From positions 1,922,001 to 1,986,000 of the forward strand of contig NZ_CP092423.2 in assembly GCF_022374895.2 (NCBI RefSeq): a DNA stretch of 64,000 nt. The letters are read 5' to 3'. A program made the position numbers and the translations under genes. Numbering within the stretch: position 1 is the first letter of the stretch; the number at the start of each line of letters is the position of its first letter. Origin of the DNA: Mycobacterium lentiflavum. GTDB lineage: Bacteria; Actinomycetota; Actinomycetes; Mycobacteriales; Mycobacteriaceae. The notes beneath the pieces are model-generated. The model made no database searches. It was given only the letters and a program-made list of their open reading frames with translations, and had not been told where the DNA came from. Below, in pieces: positions 49,682 through 59,290 of this stretch.

Positions 49682-51361
49682 CAGGTCGAGCGGGCCGATC
49701 GGAAGCAGCAGCCGCGAGCGCCCGTAGGCGATGCTGTGGGTAGCCGGTTTGAGATGGCGCGCCGTCAGCGTCGGCTCCCCGGTCCCCGGGTTGCGTGCGT
49801 AGCGCGGCGACCAGCTGCCGGTGATGAGCAGCCGGATCCGCGAGCCGGCGCGGAAGCGGTGCGCGATCGGGTCGAGTTCGATCTTGACGGTCTTCGCCGG
49901 CGCGGACAGCCGCCGGTAGCCATCGCTGACGTTGCGCGACCGGCCCTTCGCTCCGATGTCGAAGACCTCGCTGACCCGGACGAACAGGTCGACGTTCGGG
50001 TTGTTCGAGCGGTGGGCCAGCTCGACGACCGGGTTTCCGTATACGCACAGATCGTGCAGCAGGGTCGCACTGGTGAAGGTCAGCACGTCGTCGCGCAACG
50101 CGAGGCGGCTGTCGTCGCGGTAGCCCCCGATCGGGGACAGCAGCGCACCGCCGATGGTCGGCGTCGGGTTGGCGGGGTTGTAGCGGAAGGTCGCCGGCGA
50201 CAGCTTCGGCAGGTCGGTGGGCGACGTGTCGTCCAGGTAGCGGCCGGGCCGCAGGTAGAGCGCGCGCTGTGAGGTGGCGGGCGGCCAGTCCGGCAGGTTG
50301 CGCCAGCCCTGGCCGGTGACGCAAACGCGAACCCTGCCGGGGCGGCCGAGCGACGCGGTGCCGGCCAGATGGGTGTCCAGCCAGTCCAGCGTTTCGCGCA
50401 GGCTGGTGCCCAGCCCCTTGGTGAGTAGCTCGGTGTGTGTCCAGGGGCCGATCGTCAGCGCGACGTCGACGCCGCGGCGGCGCAGGCGGCCGTATTGCTG
50501 CATCGTTTGCCGCACGAAGATGTCCTGCCAGCCGCCGAGCAACAGCACCGGCACCTGCACGCGATCCAATGACGAGCTGAACCGCAGCCGCTGCCAGAAC
50601 GGGTGATCCGGGTCGGGGTTCTCCACCCACGACTCGAACCAGGGCGCCCCGGCGCCCAGCATCCGACGGGCCGACGCGCCGAATGGCGCCCCGGCGACCG
50701 CCTTGGCGACCCGTCGCGGCGCCCGCGCTTGCCGGATGCCCGACACGAGACGGATCGGGTCTTCCTGATGGGCAACGAGATCGCTCCAGCCCAGAAAGTC
50801 GCTGACCGCGAACGACCCGGTGCCGTAGACCGAGTCCGCGAAGTCATGCGGGCCTGCGGTGATCACCGCCGCGGCGAGCTGAGGCGGTGGCTCCTGCAAT
50901 ATCGCCCATTGGGTGAATCCCAGATAGGACGGTCCGATCGTGGCGAAGCTGCCGGTGAACCACGGCTGCTCGACCAACCAGGCGACCGTGTCGGCGCCGT
51001 CGGCGGCCTCGTTGACCATCGGCTCGAACACCCCGGTGGAGCCGAACGTCCCACGCACGCTTTGCAACACCACGTGGTAGCCCCGCGCGGCATACGGCCG
51101 GGCGAACAACAGCGAGAACGGAAATCCACGCCCGTAGGGTCCACGCACCAGCACGGTGCCGGCCGGGCTGGACGTGGCCGGCGCGTAGTGATCGGCGACC
51201 AGCCGCGCCCCGTCGCGCATCGGGACTTCGACGCGGTGCACGCGGTAGCCGGTGGTGGCCGGCCGCAGACCCAGCAGCCGACCCGCGGCGTTGACGCCGG
51301 CCTCGGTCAGGCTGTGCAGCGCGGGTTCGGCGGGTCGAGTCGATGTCATGCTCACGCTCAC
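49640..51361 (-). CDS. CocE/NonD family serine hydrolase (Rv2800-like)
   Basis: 573 residues. X-Pro dipeptidyl-peptidase/cocaine-esterase class: SVRGTFGSTGVFEPMVNEAA, nucleophile Ser in ATIGPSYLGFTQWAILQEPP, and a C-terminal jelly-roll domain (PIAHRFRAGSRIRLLITGSW). It hydrolyses an ester or amide bond; substrate unknown. Two starts are possible, GTG 51361 and ATG 51349, four codons apart. It overlaps the DUF1802 gene at the 3' end. Confidence 0.9.
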   Translation of the reverse strand: MSVSMTSTRPAEPALHSLTEAGVNAAGRLLGLRPATTGYRVHRVEVPMRDGARLVADHYAPATSSPAGTVLVRGPYGRGFPFSLLFARPYAARGYHVVLQSVRGTFGSTGVFEPMVNEAADGADTVAWLVEQPWFTGSFATIGPSYLGFTQWAILQEPPPQLAAAVITAGPHDFADSVYGTGSFAVSDFLGWSDLVAHQEDPIRLVSGIRQARAPRRVAKAVAGAPFGASARRMLGAGAPWFESWVENPDPDHPFWQRLRFSSSLDRVQVPVLLLGGWQDIFVRQTMQQYGRLRRRGVDVALTIGPWTHTELLTKGLGTSLRETLDWLDTHLAGTASLGRPGRVRVCVTGQGWRNLPDWPPATSQRALYLRPGRYLDDTSPTDLPKLSPATFRYNPANPTPTIGGALLSPIGGYRDDSRLALRDDVLTFTSATLLHDLCVYGNPVVELAHRSNNPNVDLFVRVSEVFDIGAKGRSRNVSDGYRRLSAPAKTVKIELDPIAHRFRAGSRIRLLITGSWSPRYARNPGTGEPTLTARHLKPATHSIAYGRSRLLLPIGPLDLSANGVANPGGDVG

Positions 51362-51450
51362 CAGGTTAAGGCCGACCGGCAGTGGTTATTGACGCCGACG
51401 CGAATTCATTTCGGCCACAAAACATCGTGCTCAGCGGCGGGTCGGCGCGG

Positions 51451-52029
51451 CTAGAACTTGTAGTACCGCGTCAGATCGTTGGCCCGCTGCAGGTTGGTCG
51501 ACGGGCAGTCGACCTCGGGGTTGGAGTAAACCGTCGAATAGAACAGCGCCTGCTGCAGCACGCCGTAGCTGGTCTTGAACGCCACCATGCAGGAGAAGAA
51601 CCAGTAGCTGTTGTGGTAGGTCGGCTTCAGCACCCAGTACGTCGCGGCGCGGTGTCCCTGGATCGTGGTCTCCAGGGCGTCGGGGGGCAGGGACTGCTCA
51701 TAGGTGCGCCAGATGATGGGCTCGACAGCCAGCTGATAGTTCCCGGCGTCGAATTGGCAGCGCAGGCCGTCCTGGGGTTCGGGCGGGGTGAACGCCAGCC
51801 CGAGCCGCTGCAGCGCGTCGAATGGGACGTCCCGGCACGGATCGAACGGGCTCGGGTCGGTGGTGGCGATGATCGGGCTCTTCATCGTGGTTTCCATCGG
51901 CTGCGCCGTCGACCGCAGATCGACGGTATGGCCGCGGCCGGCTGGGGCGGGCGGCGCACTGTGCCAGCCCAGTACGACCGCTGTCATCACCGCACCGAGC
52001 GCCCCGAGCAGGCGCACCTTGGTAAACAT
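51451..52029 (-). CDS. DUF3558-like secreted or membrane-anchored protein (Rv2799-like)
   Basis: 192 residues. A hydrophobic N-terminus (VRLLGALGAVMTAVVLGWHS) suggests secretion or membrane anchoring. The mature part has FDPCRDVPFDALQRLGLAFT, the DUF3558 signature, and conserved Cys (LRCQFDAGNYQLAV; WFFSCMVAFKTSYGV). It is not convincingly a lipoprotein, as no lipobox precedes a Cys. Upstream is a 171-base divergent region (52030-52200) shared with the phosphoesterase gene. Confidence 0.82.
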   Translation of the reverse strand: MFTKVRLLGALGAVMTAVVLGWHSAPPAPAGRGHTVDLRSTAQPMETTMKSPIIATTDPSPFDPCRDVPFDALQRLGLAFTPPEPQDGLRCQFDAGNYQLAVEPIIWRTYEQSLPPDALETTIQGHRAATYWVLKPTYHNSYWFFSCMVAFKTSYGVLQQALFYSTVYSNPEVDCPSTNLQRANDLTRYYKF

Positions 52030-52200
52030 GACACCCCCTAGCCCTCGGCCGTCCCTTTGGCGGGGAGTTTACAAGTCACGTGCACGAGGTCACAGCCAAA
52101 CCTGAACTTGTTCTAATCGGCAGCTGGCATCCACCGGAAACGGGGCCGAAAGCCGCAGCGGGACAGGGGCCGCCGCGCCGGGTCGTTAGGCTGGTTAGTC

Positions 52201-53190
52201 GTGGTAGGTAAAGAATCGGGGCGGGACTCGACCAATGGCGGACAGCCGACCCCCCAACCGACGCTGTGGGCGGTCTCCGACTTGCACACGGGCCACCTGG
52301 GCAATAAGCCGGTCACCGAATCGCTGCATCCGTCGTCGCCGGACGACTGGCTGATCGTCGCAGGCGACGTCGCCGAGCGCACCGACGAAATCCGCTGGGC
52401 CCTCGACCTGCTGCGACGCCGGTTCGCCAAGGTGATCTGGGTGCCGGGCAACCACGAGCTGTGGACCACCAATCGCGATCCCAACCAGGTCTTCGGCAAG
52501 GCCCGCTACGACTATCTGGTCAACATGTGCGACGAGATGGGCGTGATCACGCCGGAACATCCCTTCCCGGTGTGGACCGAACGCGGCGGCCCGGCAACGA
52601 TCGTGCCGATGTTCTTGCTCTACGACTACACCTTCTTGCCCGAGGGGGCGCTGAGCAAAGCCCAAGGCCTGGAAATCGCGCGTCAGCAAAACGTGGTGGC
52701 CACCGACGAATTCCTGCTCTCCTGCGAGCCGTACCCCACCCGCGACGCGTGGTGCCGGGAGCGGGTGGACATCAGCCGAGCCCGCCTCGAGCAACTCGAC
52801 TGGATGACACCGACCGTTCTGGTGAACCACTTCCCGTTGGTGCGGGACCCCTGCGACGCGTTGTTCTATCCGGAGTTCTCGCTGTGGTGCGGGACCATCA
52901 AGACCGCCGACTGGCACACCCGTTACAACGCCGTCTGCTCGGTCTACGGCCACCTGCACATCCCGCGGACCACGTGGTACGACGACGTGCGCTTCGAGGA
53001 AGTCTCGGTGGGCTACCCGCGCGAGTGGCGGCGCCGCAAGCCGTACAGCTGGCTGCGCCAGATCCTGCCCGATCCGAACTACGCGCCCGGCTACCTCAAC
53101 GACTTCGGTGGTCACTTCACGATCACCCCCGAGATGAAGGCGCAGTCCGAACAGTTCCGGGAAAAGTTGCGGCAGCGACAGTCACGATGA
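52201..53190 (+). CDS. Calcineurin-like metallophosphoesterase (Rv2795c-like)
   Basis: 329 residues. Metal and active-site motifs are in order: VSDLHTGH, GDVAERTDEI, VIWVPGNHELWT, NHFPLVRDPC, YGHLHIPRTTW. A possible phosphatase for a small molecule; it overlaps pptT by ATGA, so it may act on the same pathway (4'-phosphopantetheine transfer), which is inference. It is the first gene of a phosphoesterase-pptT-truB operon. Confidence 0.92.
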   Translation: MVGKESGRDSTNGGQPTPQPTLWAVSDLHTGHLGNKPVTESLHPSSPDDWLIVAGDVAERTDEIRWALDLLRRRFAKVIWVPGNHELWTTNRDPNQVFGKARYDYLVNMCDEMGVITPEHPFPVWTERGGPATIVPMFLLYDYTFLPEGALSKAQGLEIARQQNVVATDEFLLSCEPYPTRDAWCRERVDISRARLEQLDWMTPTVLVNHFPLVRDPCDALFYPEFSLWCGTIKTADWHTRYNAVCSVYGHLHIPRTTWYDDVRFEEVSVGYPREWRRRKPYSWLRQILPDPNYAPGYLNDFGGHFTITPEMKAQSEQFREKLRQRQSR

Positions 53191-53867
53191 CCGCAGACAT
53201 GTTGGTGTCGTCGGTGTTGCCGGCGACCTCGCAGAGGGCGATGGCGTACTCGGAGGTGTACTCCGACCCGCCCGGCTTGACCCCGCTGCCCGAAGAGGAA
53301 CCGCTGATCGCCAAGTCGGTGGCCAAGCGGCGCAACGAGTTCGTCACCGTCAGGTACTGCGCGCGGATCGCGCTGGGCGAGCTGGGCCTGCCACCGGTGC
53401 CAATCCTCAAGGGCGACAAGGGCGAACCCTGCTGGCCCGCGGGCGTGGTCGGCAGCCTCACGCACTGCACGGGGTATCGCGGTGCGGTGGTGGGGCGTAG
53501 TGCCGCGGTGCGCTCGGTGGGCATCGACGCCGAGCCGCACGACGTGTTGCCCAATGGCGTGCTGGACGCGATCAGCCTGGCCGAGGAGCGTGCCGAAATT
53601 CCGCAGGCGATGCCGGATGGTCTGCATTGGGATCGAATCCTGTTCTGCGCCAAGGAAGCAACGTACAAGGCGTGGTTCCCGCTGACCAAGCGATGGCTGG
53701 GTTTCGAAGACGCCCACATCAGCTTCGAGGCCGACGGCCCGGCGGCCGGCACGTTCGTCTCGCAGATCCTGATCGATCCCGAGGCGCTGTCGGGTCCGCC
53801 GCTGACCGTGCTGCGGGGCCGCTGGTCGGTCGACCGCGAACTCGTGCTGACCGCGATCGTGCTATGA
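53187..53867 (+). CDS. pptT: 4'-phosphopantetheinyl transferase PptT
   Basis: 226 residues, one less than I recall for M. tuberculosis PptT. Activates carrier proteins of polyketide, mycolate and siderophore synthases. Seen: [20 protein letters not shown] (Mg-binding Asp and Glu), [20 protein letters not shown] (catalytic Glu and Lys), and SVGIDAE. ATG 53187 and its stop are both overlapped by ATGA with its neighbours. Confidence 0.96.
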   Translation: MTADMLVSSVLPATSQRAMAYSEVYSDPPGLTPLPEEEPLIAKSVAKRRNEFVTVRYCARIALGELGLPPVPILKGDKGEPCWPAGVVGSLTHCTGYRGAVVGRSAAVRSVGIDAEPHDVLPNGVLDAISLAEERAEIPQAMPDGLHWDRILFCAKEATYKAWFPLTKRWLGFEDAHISFEADGPAAGTFVSQILIDPEALSGPPLTVLRGRWSVDRELVLTAIVL

Positions 53868-54772
53868 CCGAAAGCCCCAGCGGTCCGGGATTGGTCGTCG
53901 TCGACAAGCCCGCCGGAATGACCAGTCACGACGTGGTGGGGCGCTGCCGCCGAATCTTTTCCACCCGGCGGGTGGGCCACGCGGGCACGTTGGACCCGAT
54001 GGCCACCGGTGTGCTGGTGATCGGAGTCGATCGCGCAACCAAGATCCTCGGCCTGCTGACGGCATCGGAGAAGTCGTACGCCGCCACCATCCGCCTCGGT
54101 CAGACCACCACCACCGAGGACGCCGAAGGTGAACTGCTGCAAACCATTTCGGCCTCACATGTGACGGACCAGGCCATCGCCGATGCGATCGCCGGGCTGC
54201 GTGGCGACATCGAGCAAGTGCCGTCGGCGGTCAGCGCAATCAAGGTCGACGGCAAGCGCGCATACCAACGGGTCCGCGCGGGCGAGGCCGTCGAACTCAA
54301 GGCCCGCCCGGTGCGCATCGACCGGTTCGAGGTGTCGGCGACCCGGCGCCACGGCGACGCGATCGATCTCGACGTCGCCGTCGACTGCTCGTCGGGAACC
54401 TACATCCGCGCTCTGGCCCGCGACCTCGGCGCCGCGCTCGGGGTGGGCGGGCACCTGACGGCGTTGCGGCGCAGCCGGGTCGGGCGTTTCGAGCTGGACC
54501 AGGCGGTTACGCTCGACGACCTCGCCGAGCGGCCACGGCTGAGCTGGACGTTGGACGAGGCTTGCCTGCGGATGTTCCCGCGCCGCGTCCTGACGCCCGA
54601 GGAGGCCGAGGCGACCAGTCACGGCCGGCCGTTGTCGCCGGCCGGACTCGACGGCGTCTATGCCGCCAGCGACGACGCCGGCCGGGTGATCGCGCTGCTG
54701 CGCGACGAGGGTTCGCGGACCAGGTCGGTCGTGGTGTTGCGCCCGGCGACGATGCAGAACGGCACGCTCTGA
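53864..54772 (+). CDS. truB: tRNA pseudouridine-55 synthase TruB
   Basis: 302 residues. Catalytic Asp is in [20 protein letters not shown], with [12 protein letters not shown] at the N-terminus and [17 protein letters not shown] in the substrate region. The final ten residues ([10 protein letters not shown]) and the stop codon are coded by the first unit of the 56-bp tandem repeat. The start overlaps the pptT stop by ATGA. Confidence 0.96.
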   Translation: MTESPSGPGLVVVDKPAGMTSHDVVGRCRRIFSTRRVGHAGTLDPMATGVLVIGVDRATKILGLLTASEKSYAATIRLGQTTTTEDAEGELLQTISASHVTDQAIADAIAGLRGDIEQVPSAVSAIKVDGKRAYQRVRAGEAVELKARPVRIDRFEVSATRRHGDAIDLDVAVDCSSGTYIRALARDLGAALGVGGHLTALRRSRVGRFELDQAVTLDDLAERPRLSWTLDEACLRMFPRRVLTPEEAEATSHGRPLSPAGLDGVYAASDDAGRVIALLRDEGSRTRSVVVLRPATMQNGTL

Positions 54773-54906
54773 GGAGGAGTCGGGCAATCAGACGGCGCCC
54801 GGCGACGATGCAGAACGGCACGCTCTGAGGAGGAGTCGGGCAATCAGACGGCGCCCGGCGACGATGCAGAACGGCACGCTCTGAGGAGGAGTCGGGCAAT
54901 CAGACG
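54739..54906 (+). repeat. MIRU-type tandem array: three 56-base units at the truB stop codon
   Basis: Identical units start at 54739, 54795 and 54851, with a degenerate fragment from 54907 to about 54925. Each contains GGCGACGATGCAG and TGAGGAGGAG, the cores I recall for mycobacterial interspersed repetitive units. The first unit carries the truB C-terminus and TGA. The frame of later units is closed by the same TGA, so extra copies do not alter the protein. Copy number is likely variable between isolates. Confidence 0.85.
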
Positions 54907-54929
54907 GCGTCCCGCGACGCTGTAGCCCG

Positions 54930-55736
54930 TCAGAGCCGGCTGAGCAGTTCGGCCTTCTTCGTGGCGAATTCCTCGTCGGAGAGGATGCCACGCTGGTGTA
55001 ACCCGGCCAGCGATTCGATGGCGGCGACGATCTCCGCCGAACCCCCGGCCGCGGCGGACGGCGGCTTGGCCGCTGGAGTCTGCGATGCCGACCGCGGCTG
55101 CGGTGGATGCTGGTACTGCGCCTGGGACTGCGTTGCAGGCGCCGCGGCATGAGTTTCGGGCGCCGGCGCGGAACCGAGGTCACGCAAACTCGACACCCCG
55201 AAGGTGCCGAGTTGGCTGGTGAAGACCACCGAGCCGGATCCGCCGCCCTGCTGCTGTTGCACACCACCGATATTGTGCTCGCCGGTATCGAAAACCCTTG
55301 TCACGCCGCCGATCTGGATTGCCAGTCGCCGGGCGCCGGGGAAGAACGCGTAGCGCACGTCGTTCTGCGCGCCCGACGAGCTCGGGACGCCGAGGTCGGC
55401 GGGCCACCAGTTGTTCGCGCCGATATCCAGCGCGGGGTGCGCCGTCGCGGGTGGGAATACCGTGGTGGTCGCCAGCAGCTGAGCCAAGTCGTTGCACAGC
55501 GCATCGACGCGGGCCTTGAGCGCGTTGTCGAACATGTTGCCGACCATCGTCATCCCGCCCCGCATCCATTGCCCGCTCCCGCCGAGCTCGGGGATGTCGA
55601 ACTGAGCCATCGTGCCGCCGCCGGCGCGCAGGGCGAACAGCATGGACAGCACCGCTTCTTGGGAGAGTCCGTGGCGCTGCGCGATGTCGGCGACGGCACC
55701 GGCGGCTTCGGGGGTAACCGTTGCCTTCATGGTCAT
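54930..55736 (-). CDS. SHOCT-domain protein
   Basis: 268 residues from ATG 55736. An N-terminal helical segment (AAGAVADIAQRHGLSQEAVL) and a middle region ANNWWPADLGVPSSSGAQND precede a Pro/Ala/Gln linker (residues about 185-225). The C-terminal 35 residues are a SHOCT domain: IESLAGLHQRGILSDEEFAT, KKAELLSRL. These are short helical regions often found at the end of regulatory or phage-related proteins. The gene converges on truB. Function unknown. Confidence 0.82.
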   Translation of the reverse strand: MTMKATVTPEAAGAVADIAQRHGLSQEAVLSMLFALRAGGGTMAQFDIPELGGSGQWMRGGMTMVGNMFDNALKARVDALCNDLAQLLATTTVFPPATAHPALDIGANNWWPADLGVPSSSGAQNDVRYAFFPGARRLAIQIGGVTRVFDTGEHNIGGVQQQQGGGSGSVVFTSQLGTFGVSSLRDLGSAPAPETHAAAPATQSQAQYQHPPQPRSASQTPAAKPPSAAAGGSAEIVAAIESLAGLHQRGILSDEEFATKKAELLSRL

Positions 55737-55906
55737 GATTCTTTCGTCGTTCGGTAGTGGTTCGAGCCTACGCAAGCCGCGGGCGCGGAGCGTGGCGCGA
55801 ATCCGGGGCGGTCGTCTGCGCCCGGGGCTTCAGGCGGCCACCCCACGCGGCTAAGCTGCCGACTAGACAGGTGTCAAGAACCCAGCCCGGGCGGAAGGGG
55901 CATAAA

Positions 55907-57109
55907 ATGTCCAGCAAGATGTCCAACAAGGTTTACGTCATCGGCGTCGGCATGACGAAGTTCGAGAAGCCGGGCCGCCGTGAGGGCTGGGACTACCCGG
56001 ACATGGCGCGCGAGTCGGGAACCAACGCGCTGGCCGACGCGGGCATCGACTACAGCGAGATCGAGCAGGGCTACGTCGGCTATGTCTACGGCGAGTCGAC
56101 CTCGGGGCAGCGGGCCCTCTACGAATTGGGCCTGACCGGTATTCCGATCGTCAACGTCAACAACAACTGCTCGACCGGCTCCACCGCGCTGTTCATGGCG
56201 GCGCAGGCGATTCGGGGTGGGCTGGCCGACTGCACGATCGCCCTGGGGTTCGAGAAGATGAAGCCCGGATCGCTGGCGACGACCTACGAAGACCGCACCA
56301 ACCCGATGGACAAGCACGTCAAGGCGATGGCCGAGATCAGCGAGTTCGCCTTCCCGGCAGCGCCGTGGATGTTCGGCGCGGCGGGCCGCGAGCACATGGT
56401 GCAGTACGGCAGCACCGCAGAGCACTTCGCCAAGATCGGCTACAAGAACCACAAGCACTCGGTGAACAACCCGTTCGCGCAGTTCCAGGACGAGTACACC
56501 CTCGACGACATCCTGGCCGCCAAGATGATCTACGACCCGCTGACCAAGCTGCAGTGCTCGCCGACCTCGGACGGCTCGGGCGCGGCGATTCTGGCCTCGG
56601 AGGGGTTCGTCGACCGGCACGGACTGGCCGGCCAGGCGGTCGAGATCGTCGGGCAGGCCATGACCACCGACTTCAAGTCCACCTTCGACGGCAGTGCCAA
56701 GGGCCTGATCGGCTACGACATGAATGTGCAAGCAGCACAACGGGTTTACCAGCAGTCGGGGCTCGGCCCGGAAGACTTCCAGGTGATCGAGTTGCACGAC
56801 TGCTTCTCGGCCAACGAGCTGCTGCTCTACGAAGCCCTCGGGCTGTGCGGTCCGGGCGAAGCGCCGAAGCTGATCGACAACGGCGACACCACCTACGGCG
56901 GGCGTTGGGTGGTCAACCCGTCCGGCGGCCTGATCTCCAAGGGCCACCCGCTGGGCGCGACCGGCCTGGCGCAGTGCGCCGAGCTGACCTGGCAGCTGCG
57001 GGGCCAGGCCGACAAGCGTCAGGTCGACAACGTCAGTGCCGCACTGCAACACAACATCGGGCTGGGTGGCGCCGCCGTCGTCACCGCATACCAGCGGGCC
57101 GAGCGCTGA
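55907..57109 (+). CDS. ltp1: Thiolase-fold lipid-transfer protein Ltp1 (SCP-x like)
   Basis: 400 residues, about the length I recall for Rv2790c. The thiolase active-site Cys is in [20 protein letters not shown]; the His in [20 protein letters not shown] (GHP) and [10 protein letters not shown]. It is a thiolase of fatty acid or sterol degradation. ATG 55907 was selected over the longer frame; GGAAGGGG lies 8-15 bases upstream. fadE21 follows after 37 bases. Confidence 0.93.
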   Translation: MSSKMSNKVYVIGVGMTKFEKPGRREGWDYPDMARESGTNALADAGIDYSEIEQGYVGYVYGESTSGQRALYELGLTGIPIVNVNNNCSTGSTALFMAAQAIRGGLADCTIALGFEKMKPGSLATTYEDRTNPMDKHVKAMAEISEFAFPAAPWMFGAAGREHMVQYGSTAEHFAKIGYKNHKHSVNNPFAQFQDEYTLDDILAAKMIYDPLTKLQCSPTSDGSGAAILASEGFVDRHGLAGQAVEIVGQAMTTDFKSTFDGSAKGLIGYDMNVQAAQRVYQQSGLGPEDFQVIELHDCFSANELLLYEALGLCGPGEAPKLIDNGDTTYGGRWVVNPSGGLISKGHPLGATGLAQCAELTWQLRGQADKRQVDNVSAALQHNIGLGGAAVVTAYQRAER

Positions 57110-57146
57110 GCGGCGCGGCGGGCGGGCGGACCGAGGGGGAAAAGCC

Positions 57147-58406
57147 GTGATCGAGTGGTCCGAGACCGATTTGATGATGCGGGATGCCGTTCGTCAGTTC
57201 GTGGACAAGGAGATCCGCCCGCATATCGACGAACTGGAAACCGGTGCGCTGTCGCCGTATCCGATCGCGCGCAAGTTCTTCAGCCAGTTCAGCCTCGACG
57301 CGATGGCAGCGGAGTCGGTCAAGAAGATGCTGGACCGTGAGCGCGCCAAGGAAAACGGTGAACCCGAGGGTGAAAAGCGCGACGGCGCCGACGATTCCGG
57401 TGGCCTGGGCGGACAGCAATCGATGGTCGCGGTGCTGGTTTCCGAGATCGCGCGGGTCAGCATCGGATTGCTGAGCACCGCATCGGTCAGCCTCGGTCTG
57501 GGCGCGGCGACGATCATGAGCCGCGGCACACTGGCCCAGAAAGAGCGCTGGCTGCCCGAGCTGATGACGATGGAAAAGATTGCGGCGTGGGCGATTACCG
57601 AGCCGGATTCCGGCTCGGACGCGTTCGGCGGCATGAAGACCTACGTCAAGCGCGACGGCGCGGACTACATCCTCAACGGGCAGAAGACATTCATCACCAA
57701 CGGGCCGTACGCCGACGTGCTGGTCGTGTACGCCAAGCTCGACGAGGGCGACGCGGCCCCGGACAAGAAGGTGGACAAGCGCAACCGGCCGGTGCTGGTG
57801 TTCGTGCTCGACGCGGGAATGGAAGGCCTGACGCAGGGCAAGCCGTTCAAGAAGATGGGCATGATGTCCTCGCCGACCGGGGAGCTGTTCTTCGACAACG
57901 TGCGGCTGAGCCCGGACCGGCTGCTCGGCGAGAGCGAACAGCAGAGTGACGGCCGCGAAAGTGCGCGCGACAATTTCGCCGCCGAGCGGATCGGGATCGC
58001 GATGATGGCGCTGGGCATCATTGACGAATGTCACCGGCTCTGTGTCGATTACGCGAAGACCCGCACGCTGTGGGGCAAGAACATCGGGCAGTTCCAGCTG
58101 ATCCAGCTCAAGCTGGCGAAGATGGAAATCGCCCGGATGAACGTGCAGAACATGGTGTTCATGACGATCGAGCGTCAACAGGCCGGTAAACCGCTGACGC
58201 TGGCCGAGGCGTCCGCCGTCAAGCTGTACTCCTCGGAGGCGGCCACCGAGGTGGCGATGGAGGCGGTGCAGTTGTTCGGCGGCAACGGCTATATGGCCGA
58301 GTACCGCGTCGAGCAACTGGCCCGCGACGCGAAGTCGCTGATGATCTACGCCGGCAGCAACGAGGTTCAGGTCACCCACATCGCCAAGGGTCTGCTGACC
58401 AGCTGA
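57147..58406 (+). CDS. fadE21: Acyl-CoA dehydrogenase FadE21
   Basis: 419 residues. Seen: WAITEPDSGSDAFGGMKTYV, FITNGPYADVLVVYAKLDEG, FKKMGMMSSPTGELFFDNVR and VQLFGGNGYMAEYRVEQLAR, with catalytic Glu expected near EQLARD. A charged linker (about residues 67-90, ERAKENGEPEGEKRDGADDS) is inserted in the N-terminal domain. It follows ltp1 on the same strand, so they probably degrade the same acyl chain. Confidence 0.93.
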   Translation: MIEWSETDLMMRDAVRQFVDKEIRPHIDELETGALSPYPIARKFFSQFSLDAMAAESVKKMLDRERAKENGEPEGEKRDGADDSGGLGGQQSMVAVLVSEIARVSIGLLSTASVSLGLGAATIMSRGTLAQKERWLPELMTMEKIAAWAITEPDSGSDAFGGMKTYVKRDGADYILNGQKTFITNGPYADVLVVYAKLDEGDAAPDKKVDKRNRPVLVFVLDAGMEGLTQGKPFKKMGMMSSPTGELFFDNVRLSPDRLLGESEQQSDGRESARDNFAAERIGIAMMALGIIDECHRLCVDYAKTRTLWGKNIGQFQLIQLKLAKMEIARMNVQNMVFMTIERQQAGKPLTLAEASAVKLYSSEAATEVAMEAVQLFGGNGYMAEYRVEQLARDAKSLMIYAGSNEVQVTHIAKGLLTS

Positions 58407-58414
58407 GCAAAATG

Positions 58415-58454
58415 GCGACGACCCGCCACGCTGCGCCGCGCTCGCGATCGTCGC
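58415..58454. terminator. Hairpin at the convergent end of fadE21 and sirR
   Basis: GCGACGA (58415-58421) pairs with TCGTCGC (58448-58454) around a 26-base loop that starts CCCGCC and ends GCGCTCGCGA, as does the hairpin at 39659-39688. It lies nine bases after the fadE21 stop and touches the sirR stop codon. Confidence 0.6.
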
Positions 58455-59146
58455 TAAGGCACGACCCAGATCGCCCGGGCGGCGGGACTGCCCAGATCGA
58501 CAGTGGTCTCGGCGCCGTCGGCGGCTTCGATCGCGACCGAGATCATGCCGGCGAATTCGCGACGGGTCACCACCCGCACCTGCGAGTCGAGGTTGATCCC
58601 GACGCTGTCGAAATACCGCAGCATCTCCGGGTCCTTGTCGGAGATGCGGGCCACCGTGATGGTTTCGTCCTCGCCGCACGCCCACAGCTGGCGCACCGGC
58701 CGGGTGGGCACCTGGCCGTCGGAAGCCGGGATGGGGTCGCCGTGCGGGTCGCGGCGCGGGAAGCCCAGTTTGGCGTCGATGCGATCCACCAGCCGATCCG
58801 ATACCGCGTGCTCGAGCACCTCGGCCTCGTCGTGCACCTCGTCCCAGCCGTAGCCGAGCTCGTTGACCAGGAAGGTCTCCAGCAGCCGGTGCCGCCGCAC
58901 CACTTCGAGCGCCGCGCGCCGACCCGCTTCGGTCAGGGTCACCGCGCCGTACTTCGCGTGGTCGACCAGCCCCTGCTCAGCGAGCTTGCGGATCGATTCC
59001 GAGGCCGTGCTGGCCGAGACGCCGATTCGGTCCGCCAGCATCTTGGTGCTGACCTTTTCCACCGACCACTCTTGGGCATTCCAAATGACCTTGAGATAGT
59101 CCTGGCCGACCGCGGTGAGACCGCCAGCCTCTTCGTCAGCCCTCAC
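58454..59146 (-). CDS. sirR: DtxR-family metalloregulator SirR (MntR-like)
   Basis: 230 residues from GTG 59146, which matches the MRADEE start I recall for M. tuberculosis Rv2788; TTG 59152 lies two codons upstream. Winged helix (VSTKMLADRIGVSASTASES, IRKLAEQGLVDHAKYGAVTL) is followed by a metal-binding dimer domain with RHRLLETFLVNELGYGWDEV and HDEAEVLEHAVSD. The C-terminal FeoA/SH3-like domain ends WVV. It likely senses Mn2+ or Fe2+. It diverges from ribF across about 140 bases. Confidence 0.92.
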   Translation of the reverse strand: MRADEEAGGLTAVGQDYLKVIWNAQEWSVEKVSTKMLADRIGVSASTASESIRKLAEQGLVDHAKYGAVTLTEAGRRAALEVVRRHRLLETFLVNELGYGWDEVHDEAEVLEHAVSDRLVDRIDAKLGFPRRDPHGDPIPASDGQVPTRPVRQLWACGEDETITVARISDKDPEMLRYFDSVGINLDSQVRVVTRREFAGMISVAIEAADGAETTVDLGSPAARAIWVVP

Positions 59147-59290
59147 AAACAAAAAGTTTAGGCAATCTACGTCTGGTCTGGCGTGCTGACCGGGCCAGCG
59201 GGTGTGGCCGCGCCGAAAACACCGGCCCCGTTACTGCGGAATCGGGATCTTACGGCGCGTCGGGCCGGAGTGCACCGTAGGCTTGCGATC

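Noticed and set aside
54739..54906. Repeat array considered as a CRISPR
   Set aside because: The three units are directly abutting with no spacers, are 56 bases long, and no cas genes are in the window.
59130..59180. Possible SirR/IdeR-type operator upstream of sirR (TTTAGGCAATCTACG)
   Set aside because: Only the outer TAG...CTA is symmetric; the half-sites do not match the IdeR box TTAGGTTAGGCTAACCTAA and I cannot distinguish it from chance.
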